Shown: positions 18,901-28,077, counted from the stretch's first letter. The stretch is DNA of 64,000 nt from Wenyingzhuangia marina (GCF_900130035.1 NZ_FQXQ01000006.1:106025-170024), one strand, 5' to 3'. The notes: generated by a model from the sequence alone, not told the origin. Made by a program: numbers and translations.

Positions 18901-20258
18901 TAGGATTTTTGCCAATGGCTTTATCTACTTCTGGTGGAGCTGAAGTTCAACGCCCATTAGCTACCGTTGTGATTGGCGGCTTGATTTCTGCAACTTTTTT
19001 AACCTTGGTCATTCTACCCATTTTATATCAGTGGATAGAAAGCTGGCAACCTAAAAAATTAACTTCAATTTCTAAAACAACATTAATAATTTTTATTTTT
19101 ACAGGCTTAGGAATATCGTCACAAGCACAAGAAAAATCAATTTCTTTAGAAGATGCCGTTCAAATAGCTTTGAAAAATCATCCTAAAATAAAAGCAGGAT
19201 CTTTAGAAGTTTCAAAAAACGAATCTTTACAAAATGTAACTTATAATTTAGGAAACACCTCTATTGGTTATAAAGGAGATGGTTTGTTTGTAAAAAATAA
19301 TCAACAAGTCAATCAAATTGAAGTGTCTCAAAACTTTAACAATATTGGAATTTCTAAAGCGAATAATCGCTTACAAAATGAAATCACACAACAAAGCACT
19401 TTGGATCAATTATTAATAATTAGCGAAGTTTCTTATCAAGTTAAACAAACCTTTTACCAATTTCAACATCAAAAAAAATTACAAAACATGTATGCTAAAT
19501 TGGTTAAAGCGTATCAAAAATACAGCAACATTGCCAATGCAAGAGTTAATGCTGGTGCTAGCAACCCAATGGAAGCATATACTTTAAGTTCCAAATTAAA
19601 GGAATATGAATTGCTTATAAAACAATTGCGTTTAGAAACAGAAAATTCTAAAAAACAACTACAATCTTTCCTAAACAGTGAGGTAGCGTTTTGTCCAAAT
19701 AATAATTTTAAAAAAGCCACCCTTGAATTTAACGATAGCACCCAGCTTGTTTGGTTAGAAAAAAGTAAGCAAAATATTGCCATTGCCCAAGCAAAAATGA
19801 AAGTGAGTAAAACACAGTTAAATCCTAGTTTTAGTATTGGTTATGCTGCTCAAAATTACGTGCAGGGAGGTTGGCTAAATGGTATTTCTGGAGGGATTAG
19901 TATTCCTTTATTTAACAATCAAACCAAACGAAAAATTAAAGCTCAAGAACTTGATGTAGAAATTGCTAAAAACAAATATAAAAGTGATGCTTTAGTATTT
20001 AACCAAGAAATTAATAAAGCCAAAAATCAGGTGTTAAGTTATCAGCAGGGAGTTGAATTTTACGAATCTCAAGTAAAGAATGTAAACCCGGAAATGATTA
20101 GAATTGCTGAACTTAATTATCAAGCAGGAGAAATTACCTACTTAGAATTATTAAATACTTTACAAATTGTAAGCAGTAACGAACAAAAATATTGGAATCA
20201 GCTTTTGGCTTATAATCAGGCTGTAGCTTACTATCAATTTATCACCAATCAACAATAA
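15951..20258 (+). CDS. CzcA/CusA-type heavy-metal RND transporter fused to a TolC-like domain
   Basis: A 1435-aa protein. Residues 1 to about 1035 are an HME-RND proton/metal antiporter (N-terminal helix, two large periplasmic loops, 12 helices, DFGLIVDGAVIIVEA in TM4). Residues about 1045-1065 (ISKTTLIIFIFTGLGISSQA) look like a signal peptide or a 13th helix. Residues about 1068-1435 are a TolC/CzcC-like outer-membrane channel repeat starting SISLEDAVQIALKNHPK. One open frame runs through with no internal stop. Such fusions are known in Bacteroidota. The downstream adaptor completes the tripartite pump. Metal (Co/Zn/Cd versus Cu/Ag) is not decided by sequence. Confidence 0.92.
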   Translation: MFDKIIAYSVKNKFIIGLFMLALTIWGVYSLRQIPIDAVPDITNNQIQIITVSPTLATQEVEQFITTPIELSLQSLQKTEEIRSISRFGLSVITVVFQEDYDIYLARQLVSERLKEAQSNIPNGLGTPEMAPISTGLGEIYQYVVRPKKGFKEQYSASDLRTIQDWIVKRQLLGIEGVAEINSMGGYLKQYEVAIDPMVLKSMNLNITNIFDALEKSNENTGGAYIEKKPNTYYIRAKGIAKSLEDIGNIVIQKQNNTPILIKDVATVHFGKAPRYGALVRDGEEVVGGKVMMFKGANSAEVTELVKQRVIQIQKSLPEGVIVEPYLVRDKLISTAIGTVEKNLIEGGLIVIFILVLLLGNWRAGLIVASVIPFAMLFAISMMNLLGISANLMSLGAIDFGLIVDGAVIIVEAIVHRLQIKHAGKQLTKKMMNKEVITSSQKIRSSAAFGEIIILMVYIPILALVGIEGKMFKPMAQTVMLAIAGALILSLTYVPMMASLFLNKNITSKTTFADKLIDAVQKRYQPVLEKALKHQKKFMGGTIAVFLITLLVFTKMGGEFIPTLEEGDLAMQQILPPGSSLTQSIETAKRIQNKLMKEFPEIEDIVANIGSAEIPTDPMPVEIADYTLVMKPKKEWTSAENRQDLFEKIETSLQDIPGVGYEFSQPIQLRFNELMTGTKADIAIKLFGDDLDLLYNKAKESEKIIKQIPGVGTINVEQTIGMPQIIIEYQYSKLAQYGLHIQDVNKIIRTAFAGEKAGIIYEGEKRFDLVVRLNENSRAEIDDLQNLFISLDDGNQIPLSTIANIQLKDAPMQISRENTNRRIVIGVNVGDTDVETLVTQIQEKLDSELELPSGYYFTYGGQFENLKAANARLSVALPIALALIFILLYFTFGSFKQALLIFTAIPLSAIGGVWALQLRGMPFSISAGIGFIALFGVAVLNGIVLIGYLNQLKKEGMENVYDRILEGTKVRLRPVILTASVASLGFLPMALSTSGGAEVQRPLATVVIGGLISATFLTLVILPILYQWIESWQPKKLTSISKTTLIIFIFTGLGISSQAQEKSISLEDAVQIALKNHPKIKAGSLEVSKNESLQNVTYNLGNTSIGYKGDGLFVKNNQQVNQIEVSQNFNNIGISKANNRLQNEITQQSTLDQLLIISEVSYQVKQTFYQFQHQKKLQNMYAKLVKAYQKYSNIANARVNAGASNPMEAYTLSSKLKEYELLIKQLRLETENSKKQLQSFLNSEVAFCPNNNFKKATLEFNDSTQLVWLEKSKQNIAIAQAKMKVSKTQLNPSFSIGYAAQNYVQGGWLNGISGGISIPLFNNQTKRKIKAQELDVEIAKNKYKSDALVFNQEINKAKNQVLSYQQGVEFYESQVKNVNPEMIRIAELNYQAGEITYLELLNTLQIVSSNEQKYWNQLLAYNQAVAYYQFITNQQ

Positions 20259-20264
20259 AAAATC

Positions 20265-21452
20265 ATGAAAACATATATCAAACCTATTTTTAGCGTTTTA
20301 TTTCTTTTCTTCATAATGATCTCATGTAAAAAAGAAGTAAATACAAAGCAAGCAGTACAAAATAAAGAACATGAACATCATGGAAATAAAAACATTCATT
20401 TAACTAAAAACCAAATCAAAACCATCGATTTAAAATTAGGAGATTTTACAAAAATCAAAATAAATGCTTTTGTAAAAGCTACAGGTTTACTTGGTTTACC
20501 TCCTAATGCATATTCTTCTGTAAATGCAAAATACGAAGGAATTATATCGGGACATAAAAAGTTTATTGAGGGAGATTTTATTAAAAAAGGTGAAATTATT
20601 GCTTATTTAGAAAATCCTGATTTTATTGTAAAACAACAAGACTTTTTAAAAACCAAAGCAGAGCTAGAACTTCAAGAAATTGAAGTGACTAGACAACAAG
20701 AATTAATGGATGCCAATGCTGGAATTTCTAAAAACCTACAAACGGCTAAAGCGAAAGCAGCCATTTTAAAAGCTGAATACATGGGAATTACACAGCAATT
20801 AAATTATTTAGGGATTGCTACAAAAAATTTAAATCCTACTAATATTTCACAACAAATTCCAATCATTGCTCCTATGAGTGGATACATTACCAAAATTAAC
20901 ATGCATAATGGTATTTTTGTAATGCCCAACGTTTCATTAATGGAAATTGTAGCCAACGACCATTTACATTTAGAACTAGATGTTTATGAAAAAGATATTG
21001 ATAAAATAAAAGTTGGACAACAAATAAGCTATACCACTCCAGCGATTAACAACATTCAGTACAAAGGAGAAGTGAGTGTTATTGGTAAAGAGTTTAACGG
21101 AACTGCCAAAACAGTTAGAGTACATGGACATTTAGAAGACTATAAACCTATTTTTATTAAAGATTTATTCATCAATGCTAAAATATGGTTGAATGATAAA
21201 ACGGTGAATGCATTGCCTGAAAGTGCTATTTTAAAAGAAAATGGAAGTCACTTTATTTATGTTGCCTCTACTCATAAAAATGATAAAGAAACTGAATTTT
21301 TAAAAATAAATGTAAAAACAGGAGCCACCAACAACGGATTTACAGAAGTTTCTCCAGTAGATGAAATTCCAGAAAACATGCAAATTGTAATTGATGGTGC
21401 TTATTATGTATATGCACAATCTAAAAACGGAGAACTTAGTCACGAACATTAA
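20265..21452 (+). CDS. RND efflux periplasmic adaptor, CzcB/CusB type
   Basis: A 395-aa membrane fusion protein bridging the RND pump and the outer-membrane channel. The N-terminus is a lipoprotein signal with lipobox around MISCKKE (Cys about 21). An EHEHHGNKNIH metal-binding stretch follows. Then come barrel-sandwich and helical hairpin regions (KFIEGDFIKKGEIIAYLEN, PIIAPMSGYITKI). It starts 6 bp after the transporter gene. The His cluster suggests that it hands metal to the pump, as in CusB. A strong bidirectional terminator ends the operon. Confidence 0.9.
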   Translation: MKTYIKPIFSVLFLFFIMISCKKEVNTKQAVQNKEHEHHGNKNIHLTKNQIKTIDLKLGDFTKIKINAFVKATGLLGLPPNAYSSVNAKYEGIISGHKKFIEGDFIKKGEIIAYLENPDFIVKQQDFLKTKAELELQEIEVTRQQELMDANAGISKNLQTAKAKAAILKAEYMGITQQLNYLGIATKNLNPTNISQQIPIIAPMSGYITKINMHNGIFVMPNVSLMEIVANDHLHLELDVYEKDIDKIKVGQQISYTTPAINNIQYKGEVSVIGKEFNGTAKTVRVHGHLEDYKPIFIKDLFINAKIWLNDKTVNALPESAILKENGSHFIYVASTHKNDKETEFLKINVKTGATNNGFTEVSPVDEIPENMQIVIDGAYYVYAQSKNGELSHEH

Positions 21453-21474
21453 GTAAAACTTTATTTATCAAAAC

Positions 21475-21505
21475 AAAAAGCACAGCCAATGGCTGTGCTT
21501 TTTTC
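21475..21505. terminator. Bidirectional terminator between metal and multidrug efflux operons
   Basis: AAAAAGCACAGCC, loop AAT, GGCTGTGCTTTTT. A and T flanks on both sides serve convergent transcription. Confidence 0.85.
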
Positions 21506-21529
21506 TAAACTAAAACTAACTAAACTTAA

Positions 21530-23104
21530 TTAATGTACCGAGGAAGTATCTACTTTACCTGCTCCTTTTTTAATTAATAAAACAAAAGGAATACAGAGTA
21601 AAAACAACACTCCTAAGTATAAAAATATATCCATATAAGACAATACAGTAGCTTGTTTCATTACCGAAACTTCTAATATTTTGTATGCCTTGTCTAATGC
21701 TTCATTTGCAGCGTAACCTTTGCTTATAAACATCATTTTTAAACCTTGAATTCTTTCCTGTACTTGCAAGTTCACTGCACTAATATTAGGCAATAAATCC
21801 ACTTTATGTTGTTGGGTAAACCTTGCAATCATGGTGGTAATAATGGCAATTCCAAAAGAACCTCCTAATTGTCTTGTCATTCCCGTAAAAGCAGCCCCAT
21901 CTCCAATATCTTTTCCTATCAATGTTGATAAGGATAATGTTGTAATAGGAACGAATAACAATCCTAATCCAAAACCTCTAACCACCAATGGCCAAAAGAA
22001 ATGTTCTGTTCCTGTATCTGGAGTCATTACTAAGTACATCCACAAACTATAGATAAAAAAGATGGCAAAACCACCTGTAACCAAATATTTTTGAGGCACT
22101 CCTTTTTGTAATAATTTACCAATAATTGGCATCATAAAAGCAGTTGTAATAGAACTTGGTACTAATAACAAACCTGCATCTGTTGCCGTAAATCCTAATA
22201 CTGATTGTGTATAAATTGGAATGATAAAAGTGGAACCGTACAATCCAAATCCTAAAATAAAAGTCATAATAGTACCAATTCTTAAATTACTATCTTTTAA
22301 CACACTTAAATTTACAATAGGATGTTTGTAGGTTAATTCTCTCCAAATGAATAATATCAAACCAAACAAAGACGTTACTGACAAGGCTGTAATTAATGAA
22401 TCATCAAACCAATCATCTTGCTGTCCGTGTTCTAAAACAAATTGTAACGATCCAATAAAAGTGGTTAATAAGATAATTCCAATCCAATCTACCTGACTTG
22501 CTTTTAGTTTTTCTCCATACTTAGGACTTCTTACAAACAATATGGTTAATGCAGCTGCAATAATTCCGATAGGAATATTGATATAAAATATATATGGCCA
22601 TGAAAAATTATCTACCAAATATCCTCCTAATGGAGGTCCTAAGGTTGGTCCTACAATAACTCCCATACCATAAATAGCTTGTGCCATTCCTCTTTTTGCT
22701 ACAGGATAACTTTCGGTTATAATGGTCTGAGCCGTTACCAATAAGGCACCTCCACCTAGACCTTGAATAAATCTAAAAGCTACTAATTCCCATATATTAT
22801 TAGCGTTACCACATAAAAAAGAGGATACTGTAAAAATGACAATAGAAGTAGCAAAATAATTTCGTCTCCCAAATTGCTTAGACAACCAACTTGTCATGGG
22901 AATAATAATTACGTTTGCAATGGCATAAGCCGTAATTACCCAAGCTACATCAGTCAGTGTAGCCCCTAAGCTCCCCTTCATATCATTTAAGGCAACATTC
23001 ACAATAGTAGTGTCTACTATTTCTAGTAAGGCACACAGAATTGCTGTAATGGTAATAATTACCCTTCTGTAACCGTATTCTACTAAACTGTCTTGATCTT
23101 GCAT
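21530..23104 (-). CDS. DHA2 family (EmrB/QacA) multidrug MFS permease
   Basis: A 524-aa major facilitator drug/proton antiporter with about 14 hydrophobic helices, as expected for DHA2. MFS motif A appears as SKQFGRRNYF, and antiporter motif C as GMGVIVGPTLGPPLGG. The N-terminal VDTTIVNVALNDM is characteristic of EmrB-type proteins. It is the last gene of a tetR-tolC-emrA-emrB order, 3 bp after the adaptor gene. The three transport proteins should form an inner-to-outer membrane tripartite pump. Substrates are unknown. Confidence 0.93.
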   Translation of the reverse strand: MQDQDSLVEYGYRRVIITITAILCALLEIVDTTIVNVALNDMKGSLGATLTDVAWVITAYAIANVIIIPMTSWLSKQFGRRNYFATSIVIFTVSSFLCGNANNIWELVAFRFIQGLGGGALLVTAQTIITESYPVAKRGMAQAIYGMGVIVGPTLGPPLGGYLVDNFSWPYIFYINIPIGIIAAALTILFVRSPKYGEKLKASQVDWIGIILLTTFIGSLQFVLEHGQQDDWFDDSLITALSVTSLFGLILFIWRELTYKHPIVNLSVLKDSNLRIGTIMTFILGFGLYGSTFIIPIYTQSVLGFTATDAGLLLVPSSITTAFMMPIIGKLLQKGVPQKYLVTGGFAIFFIYSLWMYLVMTPDTGTEHFFWPLVVRGFGLGLLFVPITTLSLSTLIGKDIGDGAAFTGMTRQLGGSFGIAIITTMIARFTQQHKVDLLPNISAVNLQVQERIQGLKMMFISKGYAANEALDKAYKILEVSVMKQATVLSYMDIFLYLGVLFLLCIPFVLLIKKGAGKVDTSSVH

Positions 23105-23107
23105 AAC

Positions 23108-24190
23108 TTATTTTAAATGAACATCAACCTCTACATTCATTCCTGAACGTAATTTTGCCAATGCTTCTTTATTATTATTTTCTGTAAATTCAATTTTTAC
23201 AGGTAAACGCTGAATGGTTTTTACAAAGTTACCTGTAGCATTATCTGGTGGTAATAAAGAAAACTTAGATCCTGTTGCTGGCGAAAAGGTAGCTACTATT
23301 CCTTCAAACTCCTCCCCTGGATAAGCATCTACCTTTACGCCGACTTTTTGTCCTACAATCATTTTTGACAATTGCGTTTCTTTAAAATTGGCTACTACCC
23401 ATTTTGTTGAGTCATCTATTAAATAGAACAAAGATTGACCAGGTTGCACAAACTGACCTTTTTGAATTTTAACTGCCGATAATTGTCCAGTAATTGGAGC
23501 TGTTACTACGGTATAACTTAAATTCAACTTTGCTGCATTTAAAACAGCTTCTGCACTTTTTACATTTGCTTCGGCAACAGCTACTTGTTTTTTAGAAATA
23601 TCTGTTTGAGAAACTGCTGCATTTTTTTGACTGCTACTTGCCTTCTTTTGATTTTTTAAAACTTGTAAATGATTTTCAGCTTCCTGTTTTGCAGCCAAGG
23701 CTTGCTCATATTGTTGTGCTGTGATTGAATGATTTTTATATAAATTTTCATATCTTTTGAAATCATTTTCTGCTCTCCACAATTTAATTTCTGCAGATTT
23801 AATGGTTTCTGTAGCAGTATTTACTTGTGCGCTTGCAGTAGCTGAATTTGCCTCAGAAGAACCAATACTTGCTTGAGACACCAACAGTGCATTCTGTGCT
23901 GCTAATAAATTTGCCTTTGCTTGTTCAATTTTTACTACATAATCACTGTTATCTATCACAAATAAAGTATCTCCTTTTTGTACCTCGTGATTGTCTGACA
24001 CATATACTTTCTCTATATATCCTGCTACACGAGGAATAATTGGACTCATATTTTCTTCTATATGTGCATCATCTGTTTCTTCATGAGATAAGGAATGAAT
24101 AAACTTATAAGTTCCATAAACCACTCCAATAGTAACCAATACCGAAATAATAGCTACAAATTTTTTATTGATTTTTTTCTTTTGTTCCAT
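23108..24190 (-). CDS. HlyD/EmrA family membrane fusion protein
   Basis: A 360-aa periplasmic adaptor with one N-terminal transmembrane helix (about 10-30), then TDDAHIEENMSPIIPRVAGY, the biotinyl-lipoyl-like half-motif, and a long Ala/Gln-rich coiled coil (about 75-210). The second lipoyl half VTAPITGQLSAVKIQKGQ follows, then a beta-barrel. Order and length match EmrA. It lies 15 bp after tolC and 3 bp before the permease gene. It should connect the MFS pump to the TolC channel. Confidence 0.92.
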   Translation of the reverse strand: MEQKKKINKKFVAIISVLVTIGVVYGTYKFIHSLSHEETDDAHIEENMSPIIPRVAGYIEKVYVSDNHEVQKGDTLFVIDNSDYVVKIEQAKANLLAAQNALLVSQASIGSSEANSATASAQVNTATETIKSAEIKLWRAENDFKRYENLYKNHSITAQQYEQALAAKQEAENHLQVLKNQKKASSSQKNAAVSQTDISKKQVAVAEANVKSAEAVLNAAKLNLSYTVVTAPITGQLSAVKIQKGQFVQPGQSLFYLIDDSTKWVVANFKETQLSKMIVGQKVGVKVDAYPGEEFEGIVATFSPATGSKFSLLPPDNATGNFVKTIQRLPVKIEFTENNNKEALAKLRSGMNVEVDVHLK

Positions 24191-24205
24191 GATATGAAAT
24201 ATTCT

Positions 24206-25504
24206 TTATTTTTTTAATGTGTTGATTAATGATCCTGTTGCTTTTAACCAAGCATAATACTTTTCTGTAATGTTTGCTTTGGCGTAAGTCACGTTTAATT
24301 TGGCTTGTAATTGATCTACATCTGCCTCTAACAAATCGTTGGTATCAGCCAAACCATTGTTGTATTTATCTTGTACAATTCTGTAATTTTCCGTTGCCTG
24401 TTCTTCTGATTTTGTATAGACATCGTATTTTTTTACCGCTAATTGATATTCTTGTTTTGCATTTTCTACTTCTACTTTTACTGCATCATTTTGAACGTCA
24501 ATTGCATATGCTAATTCTTTAGCTTTACTTTTGGCAACTTTTACATTGCTTTTGTTTTTAAAAATACTTCCTATATCATAAGAAACCCCTACACCTATGT
24601 TCATGGCGTTAGTAACCTTTAATGCATTTTTTAAATCCAAAGCAACATATCCTCCAGACAATCCAATAGTTGGATAATAGTTTCCTTTGGCTACTTTAAT
24701 TTGATTTTCTGCTGCTTTGTATTGATAATCTAAAGCTTCTAAATCACTTCTTTCAATAGTCATATTATCAGTTACCAATTCTTGAGTTCCTAAATTTTCT
24801 GATTGAATATCTATGACAGAATTTTCAGGTAATTTTAACATCATAGCCAATCTGTAATTTAAAATATTGGCTGTTTTTTTAGCTTCTTCTAAACTCACTT
24901 CAATGTTAGATTCCTGAATTTGGGCTTTTAACAAATCGTTTCTAGCAATAATTCCATTTTGCTCCATAGCAGTAAAATCTTTCACTCTTTGTTTAGCACT
25001 TTTTAAATTTTCCTCAATTAACAAAGTTGTTTGATTTGCCTTGTATAAATTGATAAAACTTTGCGTAACATTTAAAGCAATTTCTTCTTTTTTGCTTTCA
25101 GCATTTAATGTGGCAGCTTTGTAGTTATTCTCACTTGCCTTTACCGTATTTTTTAATTTAAAACCAGTAAACAAAGGCATTGAAACACTTGCCTGCCCAA
25201 ACATTAACTGATTTACATCTGGAGTATTTCCAGCTGTTTCATTTTCATTTCCACCCATTTCCATTTCTACATTTGCATTGGTTAAATAAGCATACTGACC
25301 AGTTATTTTAGCATCGGGATATAATAAATTTTTTGCTACCTGTAACTCGTGCTCTGCTGTATGTACTTTTACATCTGCTATTTTAGACACATCACTATTT
25401 TCTAGTGCTAGGTGAATAGCTTCTTTTAAATTCATCGCTTGTTTACTTTGTGCATGTAATCCTATGGTTACAAAAACACTCAGCAAGAGTATTTTAAATT
25501 TCAT
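24206..25504 (-). CDS. TolC family outer-membrane efflux protein
   Basis: A 432-aa protein with a signal peptide (MKFKILLLSVFVTIGLHAQS, cleavage near residue 19) and the duplicated helical TolC architecture. The first repeat starts MNLKEAIHLALENS, and the second runs from about 230 (SDLEALDYQYKAAENQIKVAKGNYYPTIGL). The C-terminal repeat has the DTNDLLEADVDQLQAKLN segment. Its start overlaps the end of tetR by 11 bp, so regulator and channel are translated from one message. Confidence 0.92.
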   Translation of the reverse strand: MKFKILLLSVFVTIGLHAQSKQAMNLKEAIHLALENSDVSKIADVKVHTAEHELQVAKNLLYPDAKITGQYAYLTNANVEMEMGGNENETAGNTPDVNQLMFGQASVSMPLFTGFKLKNTVKASENNYKAATLNAESKKEEIALNVTQSFINLYKANQTTLLIEENLKSAKQRVKDFTAMEQNGIIARNDLLKAQIQESNIEVSLEEAKKTANILNYRLAMMLKLPENSVIDIQSENLGTQELVTDNMTIERSDLEALDYQYKAAENQIKVAKGNYYPTIGLSGGYVALDLKNALKVTNAMNIGVGVSYDIGSIFKNKSNVKVAKSKAKELAYAIDVQNDAVKVEVENAKQEYQLAVKKYDVYTKSEEQATENYRIVQDKYNNGLADTNDLLEADVDQLQAKLNVTYAKANITEKYYAWLKATGSLINTLKK

Positions 25505-26114
25505 TTGTTAATAATGATTTAATGGTTTGTTGGATATGTTTGGTTAAAGTTTGATGTACATAAATATCAACAGCTACATCATTCTCTAAAGGGATTAAAG
25601 TTTTATAGAAACGTTTATTGTAATAGAAATTAAAGTATGATCCTTGTACGGTTGGCATTAATAACTCAATATTTACATTTTCATTAAAAACACCTGCTTT
25701 TTGCCCTTCTTCCACAAAAGCTTTAATCGTTTTAAAACCTTCTAACTTTTCTTTGGTATATGCTTTAAAATCAAAACCTCTTGTCTCATTAGAAAACTCA
25801 AAATGAATAATTTTATACATTCTTCTTTTAGCATGTGTTCTATAAACAATTAGCTTTATTAAATCATCTAATTTTTCGGTATATGATTTCTTTTGATTAA
25901 CAACCTTTAATAACTCGTTTCTAAAATCTGCAATACGGTATAATAAAAATGTTTCAAGTAATTTTTCTTTCGATCCAAAATAATAAGAAATCATCGCCAC
26001 ATTTACATCAGCCTCTTTGGCAATAGTCCTCACAGAAGTTCCGTCAAAACCATTTTCAGCAAATAGCTTTTCTGATACATTTAAAATATGAATCTGTTTA
26101 TCATTTAATTTCAT
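25494..26114 (-). CDS. TetR/AcrR family transcriptional regulator
   Basis: A 206-aa repressor-type protein. The N-terminal HTH (about 10-50) contains GFDGTSVRTIAKEADVN and ISYYFGSKEKLLETF, the classic TetR DNA-binding signature. The C-terminal ligand domain is divergent. As first gene of the efflux operon it probably represses its own promoter. Two palindromes, TTAAAC-N4-GTTTAA, lie 36 bp upstream across the promoter spacer. Induction by a pump substrate would be the usual logic (inference from family behaviour). Confidence 0.92.
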   Translation of the reverse strand: MKLNDKQIHILNVSEKLFAENGFDGTSVRTIAKEADVNVAMISYYFGSKEKLLETFLLYRIADFRNELLKVVNQKKSYTEKLDDLIKLIVYRTHAKRRMYKIIHFEFSNETRGFDFKAYTKEKLEGFKTIKAFVEEGQKAGVFNENVNIELLMPTVQGSYFNFYYNKRFYKTLIPLENDVAVDIYVHQTLTKHIQQTIKSLLTNEI

Positions 26115-26144
26115 CTCTTCAATTATTTATTCTTAAATCCAGTA

Positions 26145-26174
26145 CAAAGTTAAACAAACGTTTAATTTAAACAA
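26145..26174 (-). promoter_or_regulatory. Promoter of the tetR-tolC-emrAB operon
   Basis: Minus strand: TTG (26172-26174), 19-nt spacer, -7 box TAACTTTG (26145-26152). This agrees well with the Bacteroidota consensus. Confidence 0.7.
26150..26165. promoter_or_regulatory. TetR operator 1
   Basis: TTAAACAAACGTTTAA: 6-bp arms TTAAAC/GTTTAA with a 4-bp spacer. It overlaps the upstream edge of the -7 box. Confidence 0.65.
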
Positions 26175-26182
26175 CTGTTTAA
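26167..26182. promoter_or_regulatory. TetR operator 2
   Basis: TTAAACAACTGTTTAA: same arms and spacing as operator 1, centre 17 bp away. It covers the -33 element. Confidence 0.65.
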
Positions 26183-26253
26183 TAAATTATTTTTTGTGAT
26201 TTTTTTTTAAAAGAGAAAAATCAATATTAAAATCAGCTAATTTAAGCGGTTAT

Positions 26254-26880
26254 ATGAATAACGAATTTAGCATAGAGCAAGAGGAGCTTCAGTTTGAAGC
26301 TTTGATTGACGGACTCTTAAATAATCAATACGGATTTACTGAGAGCTTTATGGATGTTGACACGATTTCTGGGCTAAGAGATAATCTTTTTAGATACAGA
26401 GAAAATGGTGAAATGCATCCTGCAGGAATAGGAAAAAAATTTGATTACCAAAAGAATACTTTGGTAAGAGGTGATTTAATTAAATGGATTGATGAAAATT
26501 CTACCAATGCATTTGAGCGTTTATTACTAGATAAAATTAACAGATTTATTACTTATTTAAATAGAACCTGTTACACTTCTATCAACGCCTCTGAATTCCA
26601 TTATGCTACTTATGAAGTAAATAGTTTTTACAAACGTCATTTAGATCAATTTAAAAGTGAAAAAGGGAGAAAATTTTCTTTGGTTATTTATTTAAATGAA
26701 GACTGGACTCCTGAAGATGGAGGAAAGTTATCTCTTTATTTAAATGAAAATAAAATTGATGATTTATATCCTTTAAAAGGGAGAGCTGTATTTTTTAAAA
26801 GTGATGAATTAGAACATGAAGTACACCCCTCATTAACAAGAAATAGAATCAGCATTGCCGGTTGGTTAAAAAGTGTTTAA
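26254..26880 (+). CDS. 2-oxoglutarate/Fe(II)-dependent oxygenase (prolyl hydroxylase-like)
   Basis: A 208-aa double-stranded beta-helix dioxygenase. The iron triad is His129, Asp131 (KRHLDQF) and His188 (ELEHEVHP). The 2OG-binding Arg is in NRISIAGW (Arg198). NEDWTPEDGGKLSLY matches the P4H/PHD-type branch that hydroxylates prolyl or other residues, often on translation factors. No signal peptide is present. It is divergent from the efflux operon, sharing a 139-bp spacer, and is followed by a terminator. The substrate is unknown. Confidence 0.85.
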   Translation: MNNEFSIEQEELQFEALIDGLLNNQYGFTESFMDVDTISGLRDNLFRYRENGEMHPAGIGKKFDYQKNTLVRGDLIKWIDENSTNAFERLLLDKINRFITYLNRTCYTSINASEFHYATYEVNSFYKRHLDQFKSEKGRKFSLVIYLNEDWTPEDGGKLSLYLNENKIDDLYPLKGRAVFFKSDELEHEVHPSLTRNRISIAGWLKSV

Positions 26881-26884
26881 AACC

Positions 26885-26915
26885 AAAAAGAGTCAGAAAA
26901 ATCTGACTCTTTTTT
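26885..26915. terminator. Bidirectional terminator
   Basis: AAAAAGAGTCAGA, 4-nt loop, TCTGACTCTTTTT between the convergent oxygenase and guaC genes. The T-run abuts the guaC stop codon. Confidence 0.85.
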
Positions 26916-27954
26916 ATTTGTTATAAATTCTATTCTCTTGTTCTGCAACCCTAATAAAAGTAGTTCTTTTTGTTAATTCTTTTAAACGTTGAGCCCCTAC
27001 ATAAGTACAAGTGCTTCTAATTCCTCCTAAAATATCTTGTACTGTTTGTATCACTTTTCCTCTATAAGGAACCTCTACTGTTTTCCCTTCACTTGCTCTA
27101 TATTCCGCTACTCCCCCCACATGTTTTTCCATGGCTGTGGCAGAACTCATTCCGTAAAACTGTTTAAACTTTTCTCCATTTTTTTCAATCAATTCTCCCC
27201 CACTTTCATCATGTCCTGCTAACATTCCACCTAACATTACAAAATCTGCACCTGCCCCAAAAGCTTTGGCAACATCACCTGGCGTAGCACAACCACCATC
27301 ACTAATAATTTGTCCTCCCAAACCATGAGCAGCATCGGCACACTCTATAATGGCAGACAATTGTGGATAGCCTACTCCTGTTTTAACTCTTGTGGTACAA
27401 ACAGATCCGGGTCCAATTCCAACTTTTATAATGTCAGCCCCAGATAATAATAATTCTTCAACCATTTCACCCGTCACCACATTTCCTGCAATGATTACTT
27501 TATCGGGATATAAATTTCTAGTGTTTTGAACAAAATTAACAAAATGCTCTGAGTATCCGTTGGCCACATCAATACAAATAAACTTTAAGTTCTTATTTTG
27601 CGATAAAACCTCTGCTAATTTTTCAGCATCTTTGGCACCTGTTCCTGTACTAATGGCAATAAAATTCTCAATTCCTTTTGGTGCTTTTGATAAAAAGTGA
27701 TTCCATTCCGCTACTGAATAATGTTTGTGAATAGCAGTGAAAATACAATGCTCCATTAAAGCCATCGCCATTTCAAAAGTTCCAACCGTATCCATGTTAG
27801 CCGCCATAATAGGAACTCCTCGCCATGTAGCTTTGCTATTTAAAAATTTAAATTCTCTATCTAAATTAACCTGAGCCCTACTTTTTAAGGTTGATCTCTT
27901 AGGTCTTATCATTACATCTTTAAATCCTAATTTAATATCATATTCAATTCTCAT
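26914..27954 (-). CDS. guaC: GMP reductase
   Basis: A 346-aa IMPDH/GMPR-fold enzyme that converts GMP to IMP with NADPH and ammonia release. The start [14 protein letters not shown] and [11 protein letters not shown] match GuaC type 1 rather than IMP dehydrogenase. The catalytic Cys loop is GSVCTTR, with phosphate-binding [11 protein letters not shown]. There is no CBS domain insertion, and length agrees with GMP reductase. It is monocistronic as far as seen. It serves purine salvage and rebalancing of nucleotide pools. Confidence 0.93.
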   Translation of the reverse strand: MRIEYDIKLGFKDVMIRPKRSTLKSRAQVNLDREFKFLNSKATWRGVPIMAANMDTVGTFEMAMALMEHCIFTAIHKHYSVAEWNHFLSKAPKGIENFIAISTGTGAKDAEKLAEVLSQNKNLKFICIDVANGYSEHFVNFVQNTRNLYPDKVIIAGNVVTGEMVEELLLSGADIIKVGIGPGSVCTTRVKTGVGYPQLSAIIECADAAHGLGGQIISDGGCATPGDVAKAFGAGADFVMLGGMLAGHDESGGELIEKNGEKFKQFYGMSSATAMEKHVGGVAEYRASEGKTVEVPYRGKVIQTVQDILGGIRSTCTYVGAQRLKELTKRTTFIRVAEQENRIYNK

Positions 27955-28077
27955 AGGAAGGTTCTTTTAGCTTTACTTCTAAATTTACAAATTGTTTAAA
28001 AGTATATTTCCATTAAAAGTCATTTCTATTCATGACTTATTAACAATTAATTTTAATAGATATTGGTTTTAAAAACA

